64,000 nucleotides of DNA, taken from the NCBI RefSeq assembly GCF_030548295.1, contig NZ_JAUOSB010000001.1, positions 620,001 to 684,000 of the forward strand, in the 5' to 3' direction. This document shows, one piece after another, positions 1 through 7,974 of this stretch. This DNA is from Wenyingzhuangia sp. 2_MG-2023. GTDB lineage: Bacteria > Bacteroidota > Bacteroidia > Flavobacteriales > Flavobacteriaceae. The position numbers and the translations under genes are program-made. Under the pieces are notes generated by a model. That model saw nothing but the letters and a program-made list of their open reading frames with translations. It ran no database searches and was not told the origin of the DNA. How positions within the stretch are numbered: the first letter of the stretch is position 1; each line of letters opens with the position of its first letter.

Positions 1-261
1 CATGAAAGAAGAGTAGAGTTGGCAGGAGAATTTGCTAACAGACACTTTGATTTGGTTCGTTGGGGAGATGCACAAGCAGTATACACACAACCAATTTATG
101 GAAGAATTTATACAGATAGATCTGATCCAGATTCTCCATATACATCAGAAATTGTATGGCCTGCAAGAACTCAATTTGATGCCTCTTATATGAATGTCTG
201 GCCTATTCCTAACACAGTAATACAATCATCAGGAATTCCTCAAAATAAAAACTGGAATTAA
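1..261 (+). CDS. RagB/SusD family outer-membrane nutrient-binding lipoprotein, 3' end
   Basis: The reading frame is open from base 1, so the gene starts outside the window; only the last 86 residues are present. The fragment begins with the ERRVELAGEF...FDLVRWGD pattern found near the C-terminus of SusD-family proteins, and it ends with the usual WPIPNTVI..S.G..QNKNW tail. SusD proteins sit on the outer face of the outer membrane and pass glycans or other large nutrients to a partner SusC TonB-dependent channel, which should lie upstream. The substrate cannot be told from this fragment. The next gene, a secreted phosphoesterase fusion, could act on the same nutrient, although a terminator separates them. 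Confidence 0.93.
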   Translation, partial: HERRVELAGEFANRHFDLVRWGDAQAVYTQPIYGRIYTDRSDPDSPYTSEIVWPARTQFDASYMNVWPIPNTVIQSSGIPQNKNWN

Positions 262-285
262 TATTTGGTTTGTTTCATTAATTCG

Positions 286-316
286 AAAAGGTGCTATTTC
301 GATAGCACCTTTTTTT
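286..316 (+). terminator. Intrinsic terminator after the susD-like gene
   Basis: A perfect 12-bp stem (AAAAGGTGCTAT / ATAGCACCTTTT) closes on a TTCG tetraloop at 298-301 and runs into a T tract. It lies 25 bp after the susD stop codon and ends just before the next gene at 329. Confidence 0.9.
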
Positions 317-328
317 AACTATTTATTT

Positions 329-2128
329 ATGCTATTAATTGCAAAAAGAAAGCTTTCAATATTATTTTTTTCATTCTTAATTTCTATTGGGTTTGCTCAA
401 AATCATGATGAAATCATCATACAATCTCACAACGATTACAAACAAAAAACACCTTTTTGGACTGCCTATACAAGTGGTTTAAATTTAATAGAAGCAGATG
501 TTTTCTTAAAAAAAGGAAAACTATATGTAGCCCACGAAAATGGCGAAATAGAAAAACACAAAACCTTAGAAGCTTTATATTTAAAGCCATTGTTGCAAGT
601 TTCTAGCAAAGATGAAGATTTGCACAAAGACATTATTCTAATGATTGATGTGAAAACAGAAGCTGTAAGCACCTTAACTAAAATTCAGGAAACGTTACAG
701 AACTATCCACAAATTATAAATCACAAGCACATAAAAATTGTAATTTCTGGAAACAGACCAAATTCGGATGTTTATCATACATATCCAGCTTATATTTCTT
801 TTGATTACCAGGAAATTGAGGAGCCAATAGCTCCTGAAAATTTAGAGAAAGTAGCATTGGTTAGTACCAGTTTTAATCAATATTCTGAATGGAACGGGAA
901 AGGTAGATTAACACATCATGATTATGAAAAAGTAACAAACGTCATTCACAAAGGTAAAAAGTTACACAAGCCTTTTCGTTTTTGGGGAACTCCAGATTCT
1001 AAAACAGCTTGGAGAATTTTTACAGAGTTAGGAGTTGATGTAATTAATACAGACATGCCTAAACGTTGTGCAGAATATGTACACAGTTTAGTACATAGAA
1101 CTACAAAACCTTTGGTGGTATCAAAAGTATATCAGCCTACTTTTAAAAATGATGGAGCTCAAACACAAGTAAAGAATGTTGTTTTGTTGATTGGTGATGG
1201 AAATGGATTGTCTCAAATTTCATCAGCAACATTGGCAAATAAAGGAGTGTTAACCTTAACTCAACTTAAAAAAATAGGACTGATTAAAACACAGTCTGCT
1301 GATGATTTTACTACCGATTCTGCAGCAGCAGGAACAGCATTAGCAACTGGTCAAAAAACGAACAATAGAGCTATTGGTACAGATGTAAATGGGGATCCTC
1401 TTAAAAATATTACAGAGTTGCTACATCAAAAAGGGTTTTCTACAGGCTGTATTACTACTGATGAAATTACAGGAGCTACTCCATCTTCTTTTTATGCACA
1501 TCAAAAAGATAGATCACAAAAAGAGGAAATTGCCGAAGATTTGTTAACTAGTGATTTGGATTTTTTTGCAGGTGGAGGTGCTAAAACCTTTAAAAAATTA
1601 GAAATTAAAAAACAGTTTAGTATCGTTAATCATGTAGATGAATTGACCAATTCAAAGGCTAAAAGAGCTGGGTTGTTTTTTTCTAAAGGAGGAGTACCAT
1701 CTATAATAACTAATAGAGGTAATTTGTTAGCAGAAACTACAAAAGCAGGATTGCAATTTTTAAAGCAAAAAGAGAAACCATTTTTCTTAATGGTAGAAGC
1801 TGCTCAAATAGATAGTTTTGGACATTCTAACAATACAGAAGGAATTGTAAATGAAGGGGTAGATTTTGATAGAGCCATTACAGAGGCTATAAAATTTGCG
1901 GATGAAAACGAAGGGACTTTGGTAATTGTAACCGCAGATCACGAAACATCTGGTTTTAGTGTTTCTAGTGGAGATGTTCAAGAGCATAAAATAGAGGGTG
2001 GTTTTGTTTCCCACGATCATACAGGTACTATGGTTCCCATTTTTGCTTACGGTCCTCAATCAGATAATTTTTCTGGAGTTTATGAAAACAATCTAGTTTT
2101 TAAAAAAATAGTAGAAGTATTAAAATAG
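329..2128 (+). CDS. Secreted fusion: PI-PLC/GDPD-like domain plus alkaline phosphatase
   Basis: This 599-residue protein starts with a signal peptide (about residues 1-23). Residues about 28-260 match the PI-PLC/glycerophosphodiester phosphodiesterase-like family: HNDY at 34-37, EAD at 55-57, AHE at 68-70 and a TPDS block. From about residue 284 it is an alkaline phosphatase: the metal-binding IGDGNG motif, the nucleophile serine in TDSAAAGTALATG near 329, DHETSGF near 537 and HDHTGTMVP near 561. Alkaline phosphatases hydrolyse phosphomonoesters. The upstream domain family acts on phosphodiesters, so inference suggests stepwise release of phosphate from a glycerophosphodiester or phospholipid head group outside the cytoplasm. 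It follows a susD gene, but a terminator lies between them. Both halves look intact. Confidence 0.88.
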   Translation: MLLIAKRKLSILFFSFLISIGFAQNHDEIIIQSHNDYKQKTPFWTAYTSGLNLIEADVFLKKGKLYVAHENGEIEKHKTLEALYLKPLLQVSSKDEDLHKDIILMIDVKTEAVSTLTKIQETLQNYPQIINHKHIKIVISGNRPNSDVYHTYPAYISFDYQEIEEPIAPENLEKVALVSTSFNQYSEWNGKGRLTHHDYEKVTNVIHKGKKLHKPFRFWGTPDSKTAWRIFTELGVDVINTDMPKRCAEYVHSLVHRTTKPLVVSKVYQPTFKNDGAQTQVKNVVLLIGDGNGLSQISSATLANKGVLTLTQLKKIGLIKTQSADDFTTDSAAAGTALATGQKTNNRAIGTDVNGDPLKNITELLHQKGFSTGCITTDEITGATPSSFYAHQKDRSQKEEIAEDLLTSDLDFFAGGGAKTFKKLEIKKQFSIVNHVDELTNSKAKRAGLFFSKGGVPSIITNRGNLLAETTKAGLQFLKQKEKPFFLMVEAAQIDSFGHSNNTEGIVNEGVDFDRAITEAIKFADENEGTLVIVTADHETSGFSVSSGDVQEHKIEGGFVSHDHTGTMVPIFAYGPQSDNFSGVYENNLVFKKIVEVLK

Positions 2129-2148
2129 ATTTTAAGTTTTGTTTAAGT

Positions 2149-2190
2149 AAATAGCGACTCAGTTTTTAAGTAAATCAGGTCGCTATTTTT
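2149..2190 (+). terminator. Terminator between convergent genes
   Basis: The arms AAATAGCGAC (2149-2158) and GTCGCTATTT (2179-2188) enclose a 20-nt loop, followed by TTTTT. It lies between the phosphatase gene and the minus-strand dsbA-like gene. The T tract is better on the plus strand. Confidence 0.75.
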
Positions 2191-2205
2191 GATTAGCCAA
2201 CGTTT

Positions 2206-2850
2206 TTATGCGTTTAAAAGTTCTGTTAGTACTTGTTTGTAAACTTTTACAGGTTGTGCTCCTGTAAGTGCACTTTTTCTATCAAATACCACAGTGGGTA
2301 CAGAGCTTACTCCCATATTTTGCCAATAAGATTCCTTATCTTTAACTTCTTTACGGGTTTCTTCTGATGCTAATTTAGCAAAAGCTTCATCAGCATTTAA
2401 TCCAACAGCTTCAAGTTCTTGTTTTAAAATGTCTCTTTTAGAAACATCTTTTCGTTCTCCAAAAAAAGCAGCCATTAATCTTAATTTTAGTGCTGTTTGT
2501 TTTGCTTGTTCTTTAGCATATTCTAACAATACATGTGCCTCAAAAGTATTTGCCATACGCATTTCATCAAAATAATCAAACGTAAAGCCAAGTTCTGCTC
2601 CGTATTCAGTCATTAATTCCTGAGACTTTTTTTGTTGTTCTATGGTAGAACCATATTTTTCTGTAATATGTTCTTGCACATTCTGACCCGTTGCAGGCAT
2701 ATTAGGGTTCAATTCAAAAGGTTGCCATTCTAGTTCAATTTTGTCTTGTATACCCATTTCATTAATGGCTTGTTCTAAACGTTTGTATCCTATGGCACAC
2801 CATGGGCAAACTACATCTGAGACTAGATCTATTTTAATTTTATCACTCAT
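2206..2850 (-). CDS. DsbA family oxidoreductase, FrnE-like
   Basis: A 214-residue thioredoxin-fold protein of the DsbA/FrnE subfamily, which also resembles 2-hydroxychromene-2-carboxylate isomerases. The N-terminal strand is followed by VVCPWCAIG with the redox pair CPWC near residues 15-18, then a long helical insertion, and the cis-proline loop SVPTVVF near 180. There is no signal peptide, so it is probably cytosolic, as FrnE proteins usually are. It probably handles thiol/disulfide exchange on small molecules or proteins under oxidative stress. It lies 26 bp downstream of the interrupted dehalogenase gene on the same strand. Confidence 0.9.
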   Translation of the reverse strand: MSDKIKIDLVSDVVCPWCAIGYKRLEQAINEMGIQDKIELEWQPFELNPNMPATGQNVQEHITEKYGSTIEQQKKSQELMTEYGAELGFTFDYFDEMRMANTFEAHVLLEYAKEQAKQTALKLRLMAAFFGERKDVSKRDILKQELEAVGLNADEAFAKLASEETRKEVKDKESYWQNMGVSSVPTVVFDRKSALTGAQPVKVYKQVLTELLNA

Positions 2851-2876
2851 TTTTTTTGGTTTATGATGAAATCATT

Positions 2877-3574
2877 TTAGACTTTTAAAGCAGCTAACTT
2901 TTTAGCAATTTTTAAAAGATTGATTTCGTTAATTTCTGTTTCGGGAGCCAAAGGATATAATTGTTGTCCGGGTCTGTTGATAAAAGCAGCTCTCCATCCT
3001 GCCCAAATAGCTCCAGCTACATCCCAACCATGAGCAGCAATCATCATAGACTCGTTATTTTTTACTCCTAACTCTTTAGATGCCCAATGGTATACATCAC
3101 TATCGGGTTTGTATTTTCCAAAACTTTGAACACTCAACTGTTTGTCAAAATAAATATCAATTTCAGCATTTTTTAATTGAGTTTCCATCCCTTTTTTAGA
3201 AGAGTTGGTCAAAGCAACCATTTTGTACCCAGTTTGTTTTAAAAGAATTAAAGCTTCTTTTACTTCGGGGTGAGGAGGTAATGAATTAAAAGCAAGCATG
3301 GCTTCTTTGGTTTGTTCATCCGACAATTGAATGTTGTGATTGGCAGCTACCATTTTAAGAGCTGCGCTACCAATAGAACCAAAATCAGTAAACTGACGGC
3401 TTGCAGTGGTTACCAAAGAATAATGTAATAACGTACTAAACCACAAAGACAATAAATCATCTCTTCCGTTTACTATTTTCCCAATGCTTTTTTCATGTTT
3501 GATAAATCTAATAAAGATTCATTCACATCAAAAAACAATACTTTTGGAGCCAATTTCGTTGTTGATATTTCCAT
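2877..3574 (-). pseudogene. Haloacid dehalogenase type II, interrupted by a -1 frameshift
   Basis: The gene is split over two frames. An ATG at 3574 (minus strand) opens a frame reading MEISTTKLAPKVLFFDVNES and so on to ...MKKALGK, then TAG at 3475-3473. The motif FFDVNESLLD carries the HAD nucleophile aspartate. The -1 frame continues IVNGRDDLLSLWFSTLLHYS and holds the rest of the enzyme: VALTNSSKKG (motif II), GKYKPDSDVY (motif III lysine) and AAHGWDVAGA (motif IV). Together they give about 231 residues, a normal length for L-2-haloacid dehalogenases. Restoring one A in the GGGAAAA run repairs the frame exactly. It may be a pseudogene, a sequencing error or recoding: the break sits on a canonical slippery heptamer. 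It is followed by the dsbA-like gene. Confidence 0.85.
3476..3482 (-). other. Slippery heptamer G GGA AAA directly before an in-frame TAG
   Basis: Read on the minus strand, the zero frame is TTG GGA AAA TAG. G GGA AAA fits the X XXY YYZ pattern of -1 programmed frameshift sites. After a -1 slip the next codons are ATA GTA AAC, which is exactly the frame coding for the rest of the dehalogenase. I saw no strong stimulatory stem within about 100 nt downstream. Confidence 0.5.
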
Positions 3575-3594
3575 TTGGGTTTAGAACTTTAGGA

Positions 3595-3636
3595 TAAAAA
3601 AATAATCTGCTCAAATTACAAAGAACTGAGCAGATT
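3595..3636 (-). terminator. Intrinsic terminator after the AhpD-like gene
   Basis: On the minus strand AATCTGCTCA, a 13-nt loop and TGAGCAGATT form a perfect 10-bp stem followed by ATTTTTTT. It separates the AhpD-like gene from the interrupted dehalogenase, so these two are probably not one transcription unit. Confidence 0.87.
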
Positions 3637-3653
3637 GTAGATTGGTATGTAAA

Positions 3654-4202
3654 TTATTTAGACCAAGCAAATCCTTGGAAAGGTGCATCTACTGGAGTGT
3701 TCGCAATATGATTGGTATAGTTGCTAATTACTTTTTGAGACAATCCTAAAATAATTTCTAAGACTTGTTGCTCACCATAACCAGCTGCATAAAAGGCATT
3801 TAAATCTTCTTGAGAAACGTGTCCACGATTTCTTACAATTGTTAAAGTCATGTTACGCAAAGCTTCTAGTTTTGCATCAGCTAAAGGAGTTTCGTTACGT
3901 AATGCTTCGGTAACAGCATCATCAACCTTCATCATTTTTGCAATTCCTGTGTGTGCGGGTACACAGTAATGACAAGCGTGTTCTACGTTTATAGTTTGCC
4001 AAACTACGGTTAATTCTTCTTCGTTAAAAGAGGTATTTACAAACAATTCGTGTAAAGTTTGGTAAGCCTCAAAAATTTTTGGAGCTCCTGCTAATACACC
4101 GTGTAAACCAGGAATCATTCCGTATGCTTTTTGAGATTTTTCAATCAATGGCTTACTTGCTTCTGGAGCTGTTTCTAGGTTGTGAATTTTTAACGTTGTC
4201 AT
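3654..4202 (-). CDS. Carboxymuconolactone decarboxylase / AhpD-like protein
   Basis: A 182-residue all-helical protein of the CMD/AhpD superfamily. The active-site motif is EHACHYCVPAHT near residues 75-86, with a CxxC pair and flanking histidines as in AhpD-type peroxidatic thiol proteins and the peroxidase-related family. Such proteins reduce peroxides or act as small-molecule decarboxylases; here the CxxC argues for a redox role. It starts with ATG 69 bp after the stop of the tetR gene. A palindrome identical in both outer arms to the one before tetR lies 37 bp upstream, so it is very likely controlled by that repressor. Confidence 0.9.
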   Translation of the reverse strand: MTTLKIHNLETAPEASKPLIEKSQKAYGMIPGLHGVLAGAPKIFEAYQTLHELFVNTSFNEEELTVVWQTINVEHACHYCVPAHTGIAKMMKVDDAVTEALRNETPLADAKLEALRNMTLTIVRNRGHVSQEDLNAFYAAGYGEQQVLEIILGLSQKVISNYTNHIANTPVDAPFQGFAWSK

Positions 4203-4238
4203 AATTTTCTAATTTTTATTTAATAATTAATATTATTT

Positions 4239-4254
4239 CTAAGCATTCGCTTAG
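4239..4254. promoter_or_regulatory. Putative TetR operator before the AhpD-like gene
   Basis: CTAAGCATTCGCTTAG is an inverted repeat with 6-bp arms (CTAAGC/GCTTAG) around ATTC. Both arms are identical to those of the palindrome upstream of the tetR gene at 4857-4872. It sits in the tetR-ahpD-like intergenic gap. Confidence 0.75.
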
Positions 4255-4271
4255 TTTTGTTGTAAAAAAAG

Positions 4272-4835
4272 TTACAAGTTCAAAAATGTAACTTCAATAA
4301 TGTTTTTTAATTGTTCTTGATTAAAAACTTTGGATGCTATGGAAAGCCCTAAAAGGCTATTCATTAAATAATCCGCCTGTTTTTCTATGGCTGAACTTTC
4401 TTTTGAGTCGTCTTGTTTTAGATTGCTTACAAACAACTCTCTAATTTCATTGGCAAAGTTTGTAAGTTCATTCATTATCAAAGTATTGTCTTCTTCTTTT
4501 ATTTCGTTCACAGAGTTGGTTACCAAACAACCTTTGTGCAAAGAACCTTCTTTAGAGAATTCTAAAAAATCGTAAAAATATTGTTGAATTCCCAAAACCC
4601 CATTGTTAGATTTTCTTAGTTTCTCTTTTAGAATGTGAATTTGTGTTTTGTAATACTTTATACTTTCTAAAAAGACTCCTTGTTTGTTTGTAAAACTAGC
4701 ATAAATAGAGAATTGATTAATTCCCATTTCTTTTTCTAACATACGTACAGAAGTAGCTTCATAGCCATTCTTCCAAAAAAGAGCTGTTGCTTTTTTGATG
4801 ACTTCTTCTTCGTTATATTGTTTTTTACGTGCCAT
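4272..4835 (-). CDS. TetR/AcrR family transcriptional regulator
   Basis: A 187-residue one-component repressor. The N-terminal helix-turn-helix reads EEEVIKKATALFWKNGYEAT...MLEKEMGINQFSIYASFTNK (about residues 8-52), typical of TetR proteins. The rest is a helical ligand-binding domain with one cysteine in the LHKGCLVTN segment that is common in a TetR subfamily (TetR_C). It is the first gene of a minus-strand unit with the AhpD-like gene. A perfect 16-bp palindrome lies 22 bp before the ATG and overlaps the -7 box, which suggests autorepression. The inducer is unknown; electrophiles or oxidants are a guess from the redox neighbour. Confidence 0.93.
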   Translation of the reverse strand: MARKKQYNEEEVIKKATALFWKNGYEATSVRMLEKEMGINQFSIYASFTNKQGVFLESIKYYKTQIHILKEKLRKSNNGVLGIQQYFYDFLEFSKEGSLHKGCLVTNSVNEIKEEDNTLIMNELTNFANEIRELFVSNLKQDDSKESSAIEKQADYLMNSLLGLSIASKVFNQEQLKNIIEVTFLNL

Positions 4836-4851
4836 AATTGTAATTACATTA

Positions 4852-4859
4852 CAAATCTA
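4852..4859 (-). promoter_or_regulatory. Promoter -7 box of tetR
   Basis: On the minus strand TAGATTTG matches the Bacteroidota -7 consensus TAnnTTTG. It shares three bases with the palindrome, and TTTT lies about 19 bp further upstream near the -33 position. A bound repressor would block it. Confidence 0.6.
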
Positions 4860-4872
4860 AGCAATTGCTTAG
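4857..4872. promoter_or_regulatory. Perfect palindromic TetR operator
   Basis: CTAAGCAATTGCTTAG is a perfect 16-bp palindrome located 22 bp before the tetR start codon, between the -33 and -7 promoter positions. The second copy at 4239-4254 shares both 6-bp arms. Confidence 0.8.
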
Positions 4873-5071
4873 TATCTTAAAAGCTTTCAATACAAAAGAT
4901 GAATTTCGGTTTTTAACGAAGCACATTTGATTTTAAATTAGCTATTGTAAATTTATAATGTATTTTTTGATGCAGTAAAAACAGTATTATCAAAGAATGG
5001 TTTCATTATTTGCAATATTTTAGCTTTCAGGCCTATTTATCTTTGAGAATGATCAAAAAAAATCTATTCAT

Positions 5072-5101
5072 TTTGCTTCATAAATACAAATGGTATATTT
5101 G
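5072..5101 (+). promoter_or_regulatory. Promoter of maeB
   Basis: TTTG at 5072-5075 and TATATTTG at 5094-5101 are 18 bp apart and fit the Bacteroidota -33/-7 consensus. The box lies inside a possible 5' extension of the coding frame, so it supports the ATG at 5120. Confidence 0.72.
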
Positions 5102-5119
5102 TCTTATAAATTATTCAAT

Positions 5120-7384
5120 ATGAGTTATACAAAAAAAGAACAAGAAGCTTTAGACTATCATGAAAAACCTCATCCAGGTAAAATCAAGGTAGTACCTACA
5201 AAAAAATATGCTACTCAAAGAGATTTGGCTTTAGCGTATTCGCCTGGAGTTGCGGTTCCTTGTTTGGCAATAGAAAAAAATCCAGAAGATGCTTATAAGT
5301 ATACTTCTAAAGGGAATTTAGTAGCAGTAATCTCAAACGGTACAGCTGTTTTAGGGTTGGGAGATATTGGTGCTTTGGCTGGAAAACCCGTAATGGAAGG
5401 AAAAGGGTTGTTGTTTAAAATCTTTGCAGATATTGATGTGTTTGATATTGAGGTAGATACCAAAGATGTTGATAAATTTGTAGAAACAGTAAAAGCTATT
5501 GCTCCAACTTTTGGAGGAATCAATTTAGAAGATATTAAGGCTCCAGAAGCTTTTGAAATAGAAAGAAGGTTGAAAGAAGAGTTGGACATTCCTGTAATGC
5601 ACGACGATCAACATGGTACAGCTATTATTTCTGCAGCAGCATTAAAAAATGCAGTTGAAATTACAGGAAAAGATATAGAGAAAGTACGTGTGGTTGTAAA
5701 TGGAGCAGGAGCTGCAGCTATTTCTTGTACAAAATTGTATAAAGAACTGGGAGTTTCTGAAAACAATATCTTAATGTGCGATAGTAAAGGGGTGATTACT
5801 ACCAAGCGTGAAGATTTGAATGCTCAAAAGCAAGAATTTGCTGTTGATACTGAATTTACAACTTTAGAAGAAGCAATTAATGGAGCCGATGTGTTTATTG
5901 GTTTGTCTGTTGCAGGAGCTTTAACACCAGAAATGTTAAAAACAATGGCACCAGATCCTATTGTTTTTGCCATGGCAAATCCAACTCCAGAAATAGATTA
6001 CGACGTAGCAGTTGCCACACGTGAAGACGTAATTATGGCTACAGGTCGTTCAGATTATCCTAACCAAGTTAATAATGTTTTAGGTTTTCCTTTTATTTTT
6101 AGAGGAGCTTTAGATGTTAGAGCTACCGGAATTAATGAGGCAATGAAAATGGCAGCTGTACATGCTTTGGCGGATATGGCTAAAAAGAATGTGCCAGAAC
6201 AAGTAAACATTGTTTATGGAGAAAAGAACTTACAATATGGTAGAGAATATATCATTCCAAAACCGTTTGATCCAAGATTGATTTACGAATTGCCTCCAGC
6301 TATTGCTAAAGCTGCAATGGATAGTGGAATTGCTAAAAAACCAATTACAGATTGGGATGCATATGTGCACGAATTGATGGAGCGCTCTGGTTCTGGAAGT
6401 AAGTTTGAGCGTATGTTGGTAAGTCGTTCTCAAAAAGATCCAAAACGAGTTGTATTCCCAGAGGCAGAACATTTAAATGTGTTAAAAGCAGCGCAAATTG
6501 TTTCTGATGAAGGTATTGCTAAGCCAATTTTATTAGGAAATGTAGAGTTGATAACAGCCTTAAAGCAAGACATTGGTTTTGATACAGAAATTGAAATCAT
6601 TGATCCAAAGAGTGAAGAGTATGCTGAAAAGGTTAATGCATACGCTAAAAAATATTGGGAAAAACGTCAACGTAAGGGAATTCGTTTGTTAGATGCACAA
6701 AAGCACATGGTTACGCGTAACTATTTTGCTGCAATGATGGTAAATGAGGGAGATGCAGATGCGATGGTTTCAGGATATTCAAGAAATTATCCATCCACTG
6801 TAAAACCTATTTTTGAAACAATAGGAAAAAGAGCAAATGCTTCAAGAATTGCAGCAGCAAACATTATGATTACGGAAAAAGGACCGTTGATTTTTACAGA
6901 TACTACGGTAAACATTGATCCTCAATCAGAAGTGTTGGCTAACATTGCTGAGTTGGCTAGTGGAATGGCAAAAATATTTGCAATTGAACCTCACATTGCT
7001 ATGTTATCATATACCAATTTTGGAGGAGTAGCTTCAGAAGGAGTGGCAAAAGTGCAGAAAGCAGTTGAAATTTTAAAAGAGAAAAGACCAGACTTAAATG
7101 TGGATGGTCCTATTCAAGCAGATTTTGCTTTGAATCATGAATTGTTAGAAAAACAATTTTCTTTCTCTGATTTGTGTGGAAAGGAGACAAATACATTTAT
7201 TTTTCCTAGTTTAGATGCAGCAAATATTTCTTATAAAATGATTAAGGAATTGACTGATGCAACCTCAATTGGTCCTATATTGATGGGGTTAAACAAACCT
7301 GCACATGTGGTACAATTAGGTGCCAGTGTAGAAGAAATTGTAAACATCACAGCTGTAGCCGTAATTGATGCACAAAACCAATAA
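5120..7384 (+). CDS. maeB: NADP-dependent malic enzyme with phosphotransacetylase domain
   Basis: A 754-residue MaeB-type malic enzyme that oxidatively decarboxylates malate to pyruvate, making NADPH. The malic domain (about residues 1-420) has SPGVAVPCLAIEKNP, the HDDQHGTAII metal/substrate motif and the Rossmann glycine run VVNGAGAAAISC. Residues about 430-754 are a phosphate acetyltransferase-like domain with FPEAEHLNVLKAA and MNITAVAVIDA-type endings. In this family the second domain is usually regulatory (acetyl-CoA binding) and not catalytic. An in-frame ATG at 5090 would add ten residues, but the promoter -7 box lies there, so I chose 5120. It leads the maeB-ruvA-sprA-gcvH group; ruvA follows after 3 bp. 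Confidence 0.95.
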   Translation: MSYTKKEQEALDYHEKPHPGKIKVVPTKKYATQRDLALAYSPGVAVPCLAIEKNPEDAYKYTSKGNLVAVISNGTAVLGLGDIGALAGKPVMEGKGLLFKIFADIDVFDIEVDTKDVDKFVETVKAIAPTFGGINLEDIKAPEAFEIERRLKEELDIPVMHDDQHGTAIISAAALKNAVEITGKDIEKVRVVVNGAGAAAISCTKLYKELGVSENNILMCDSKGVITTKREDLNAQKQEFAVDTEFTTLEEAINGADVFIGLSVAGALTPEMLKTMAPDPIVFAMANPTPEIDYDVAVATREDVIMATGRSDYPNQVNNVLGFPFIFRGALDVRATGINEAMKMAAVHALADMAKKNVPEQVNIVYGEKNLQYGREYIIPKPFDPRLIYELPPAIAKAAMDSGIAKKPITDWDAYVHELMERSGSGSKFERMLVSRSQKDPKRVVFPEAEHLNVLKAAQIVSDEGIAKPILLGNVELITALKQDIGFDTEIEIIDPKSEEYAEKVNAYAKKYWEKRQRKGIRLLDAQKHMVTRNYFAAMMVNEGDADAMVSGYSRNYPSTVKPIFETIGKRANASRIAAANIMITEKGPLIFTDTTVNIDPQSEVLANIAELASGMAKIFAIEPHIAMLSYTNFGGVASEGVAKVQKAVEILKEKRPDLNVDGPIQADFALNHELLEKQFSFSDLCGKETNTFIFPSLDAANISYKMIKELTDATSIGPILMGLNKPAHVVQLGASVEEIVNITAVAVIDAQNQ

Positions 7385-7387
7385 AGA

Positions 7388-7969
7388 ATGATTACCCATT
7401 TAAAAGGTAAATTAGTAGAAAAAAATCCAACCTACGCCATTGTGGAATGCAATGGCGTAGGTTATTTTTTGAACATATCCTTAAACACTTATAGCCAAAT
7501 TCCAGATGCGGAATTGGTAACTTTATACACGCAACTTATTGTAAGGGAGGATGCACACACTTTGTATGGATTTACCACTATTTTAGAGCGAGAAATTTTT
7601 AAATTGCTGATCTCAGTTTCAGGAATTGGACCTAGTATAGCAAGAACGATGTTATCTTCATTGTCTACCGAAGAAATTCAGAGAGCATTGGCTACAGATA
7701 ATGTGGCTGTCATTCAATCTGTAAAAGGAATTGGAGTTAAAACGGCTCAAAAGGTAATTATTGAATTGAAAGACAAAATTGTAAAAACGTACGATATGCA
7801 AGATAGTTCTCTAATAGAGGACAATAGCATCAAACAAGAAGCGTTATCTGCATTGGAGGTTTTAGGTTTTGTAAAACGTCAAGCTGAAAAAGTGGTTACT
7901 TCTATACTAAAAGAATCACCAGATGCAAATGTTGAAAAGTTGATAAAACTAGCTTTAAAAAAACTATAA
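7388..7969 (+). CDS. ruvA: Holliday junction DNA helicase subunit RuvA
   Basis: A 193-residue RuvA, close to the family's usual length. It begins MITHLKGKL with the N-terminal OB fold. The two helix-hairpin-helix motifs are LISVSGIGPSIARTMLS and IQSVKGIGVKTAQKVI, which bind the junction backbone, and the C-terminal three-helix domain (about 145-193) contacts RuvB. The RuvA tetramer holds the four-way junction while RuvB drives branch migration. It starts 3 bp after maeB and is followed 5 bp later by sprA, so all three are probably cotranscribed. Confidence 0.96.
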   Translation: MITHLKGKLVEKNPTYAIVECNGVGYFLNISLNTYSQIPDAELVTLYTQLIVREDAHTLYGFTTILEREIFKLLISVSGIGPSIARTMLSSLSTEEIQRALATDNVAVIQSVKGIGVKTAQKVIIELKDKIVKTYDMQDSSLIEDNSIKQEALSALEVLGFVKRQAEKVVTSILKESPDANVEKLIKLALKKL

Positions 7970-7974
7970 AACTA

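Noticed and set aside
2877-4835. A single four-gene TetR-AhpD-HAD-DsbA operon
   Set aside because: A strong terminator at 3595-3636 separates the AhpD-like gene from the dehalogenase, so two units are more likely.
5090-5119. Upstream start for maeB
   Set aside because: The TATATTTG -7 box lies inside this stretch and the family match begins at 5120.
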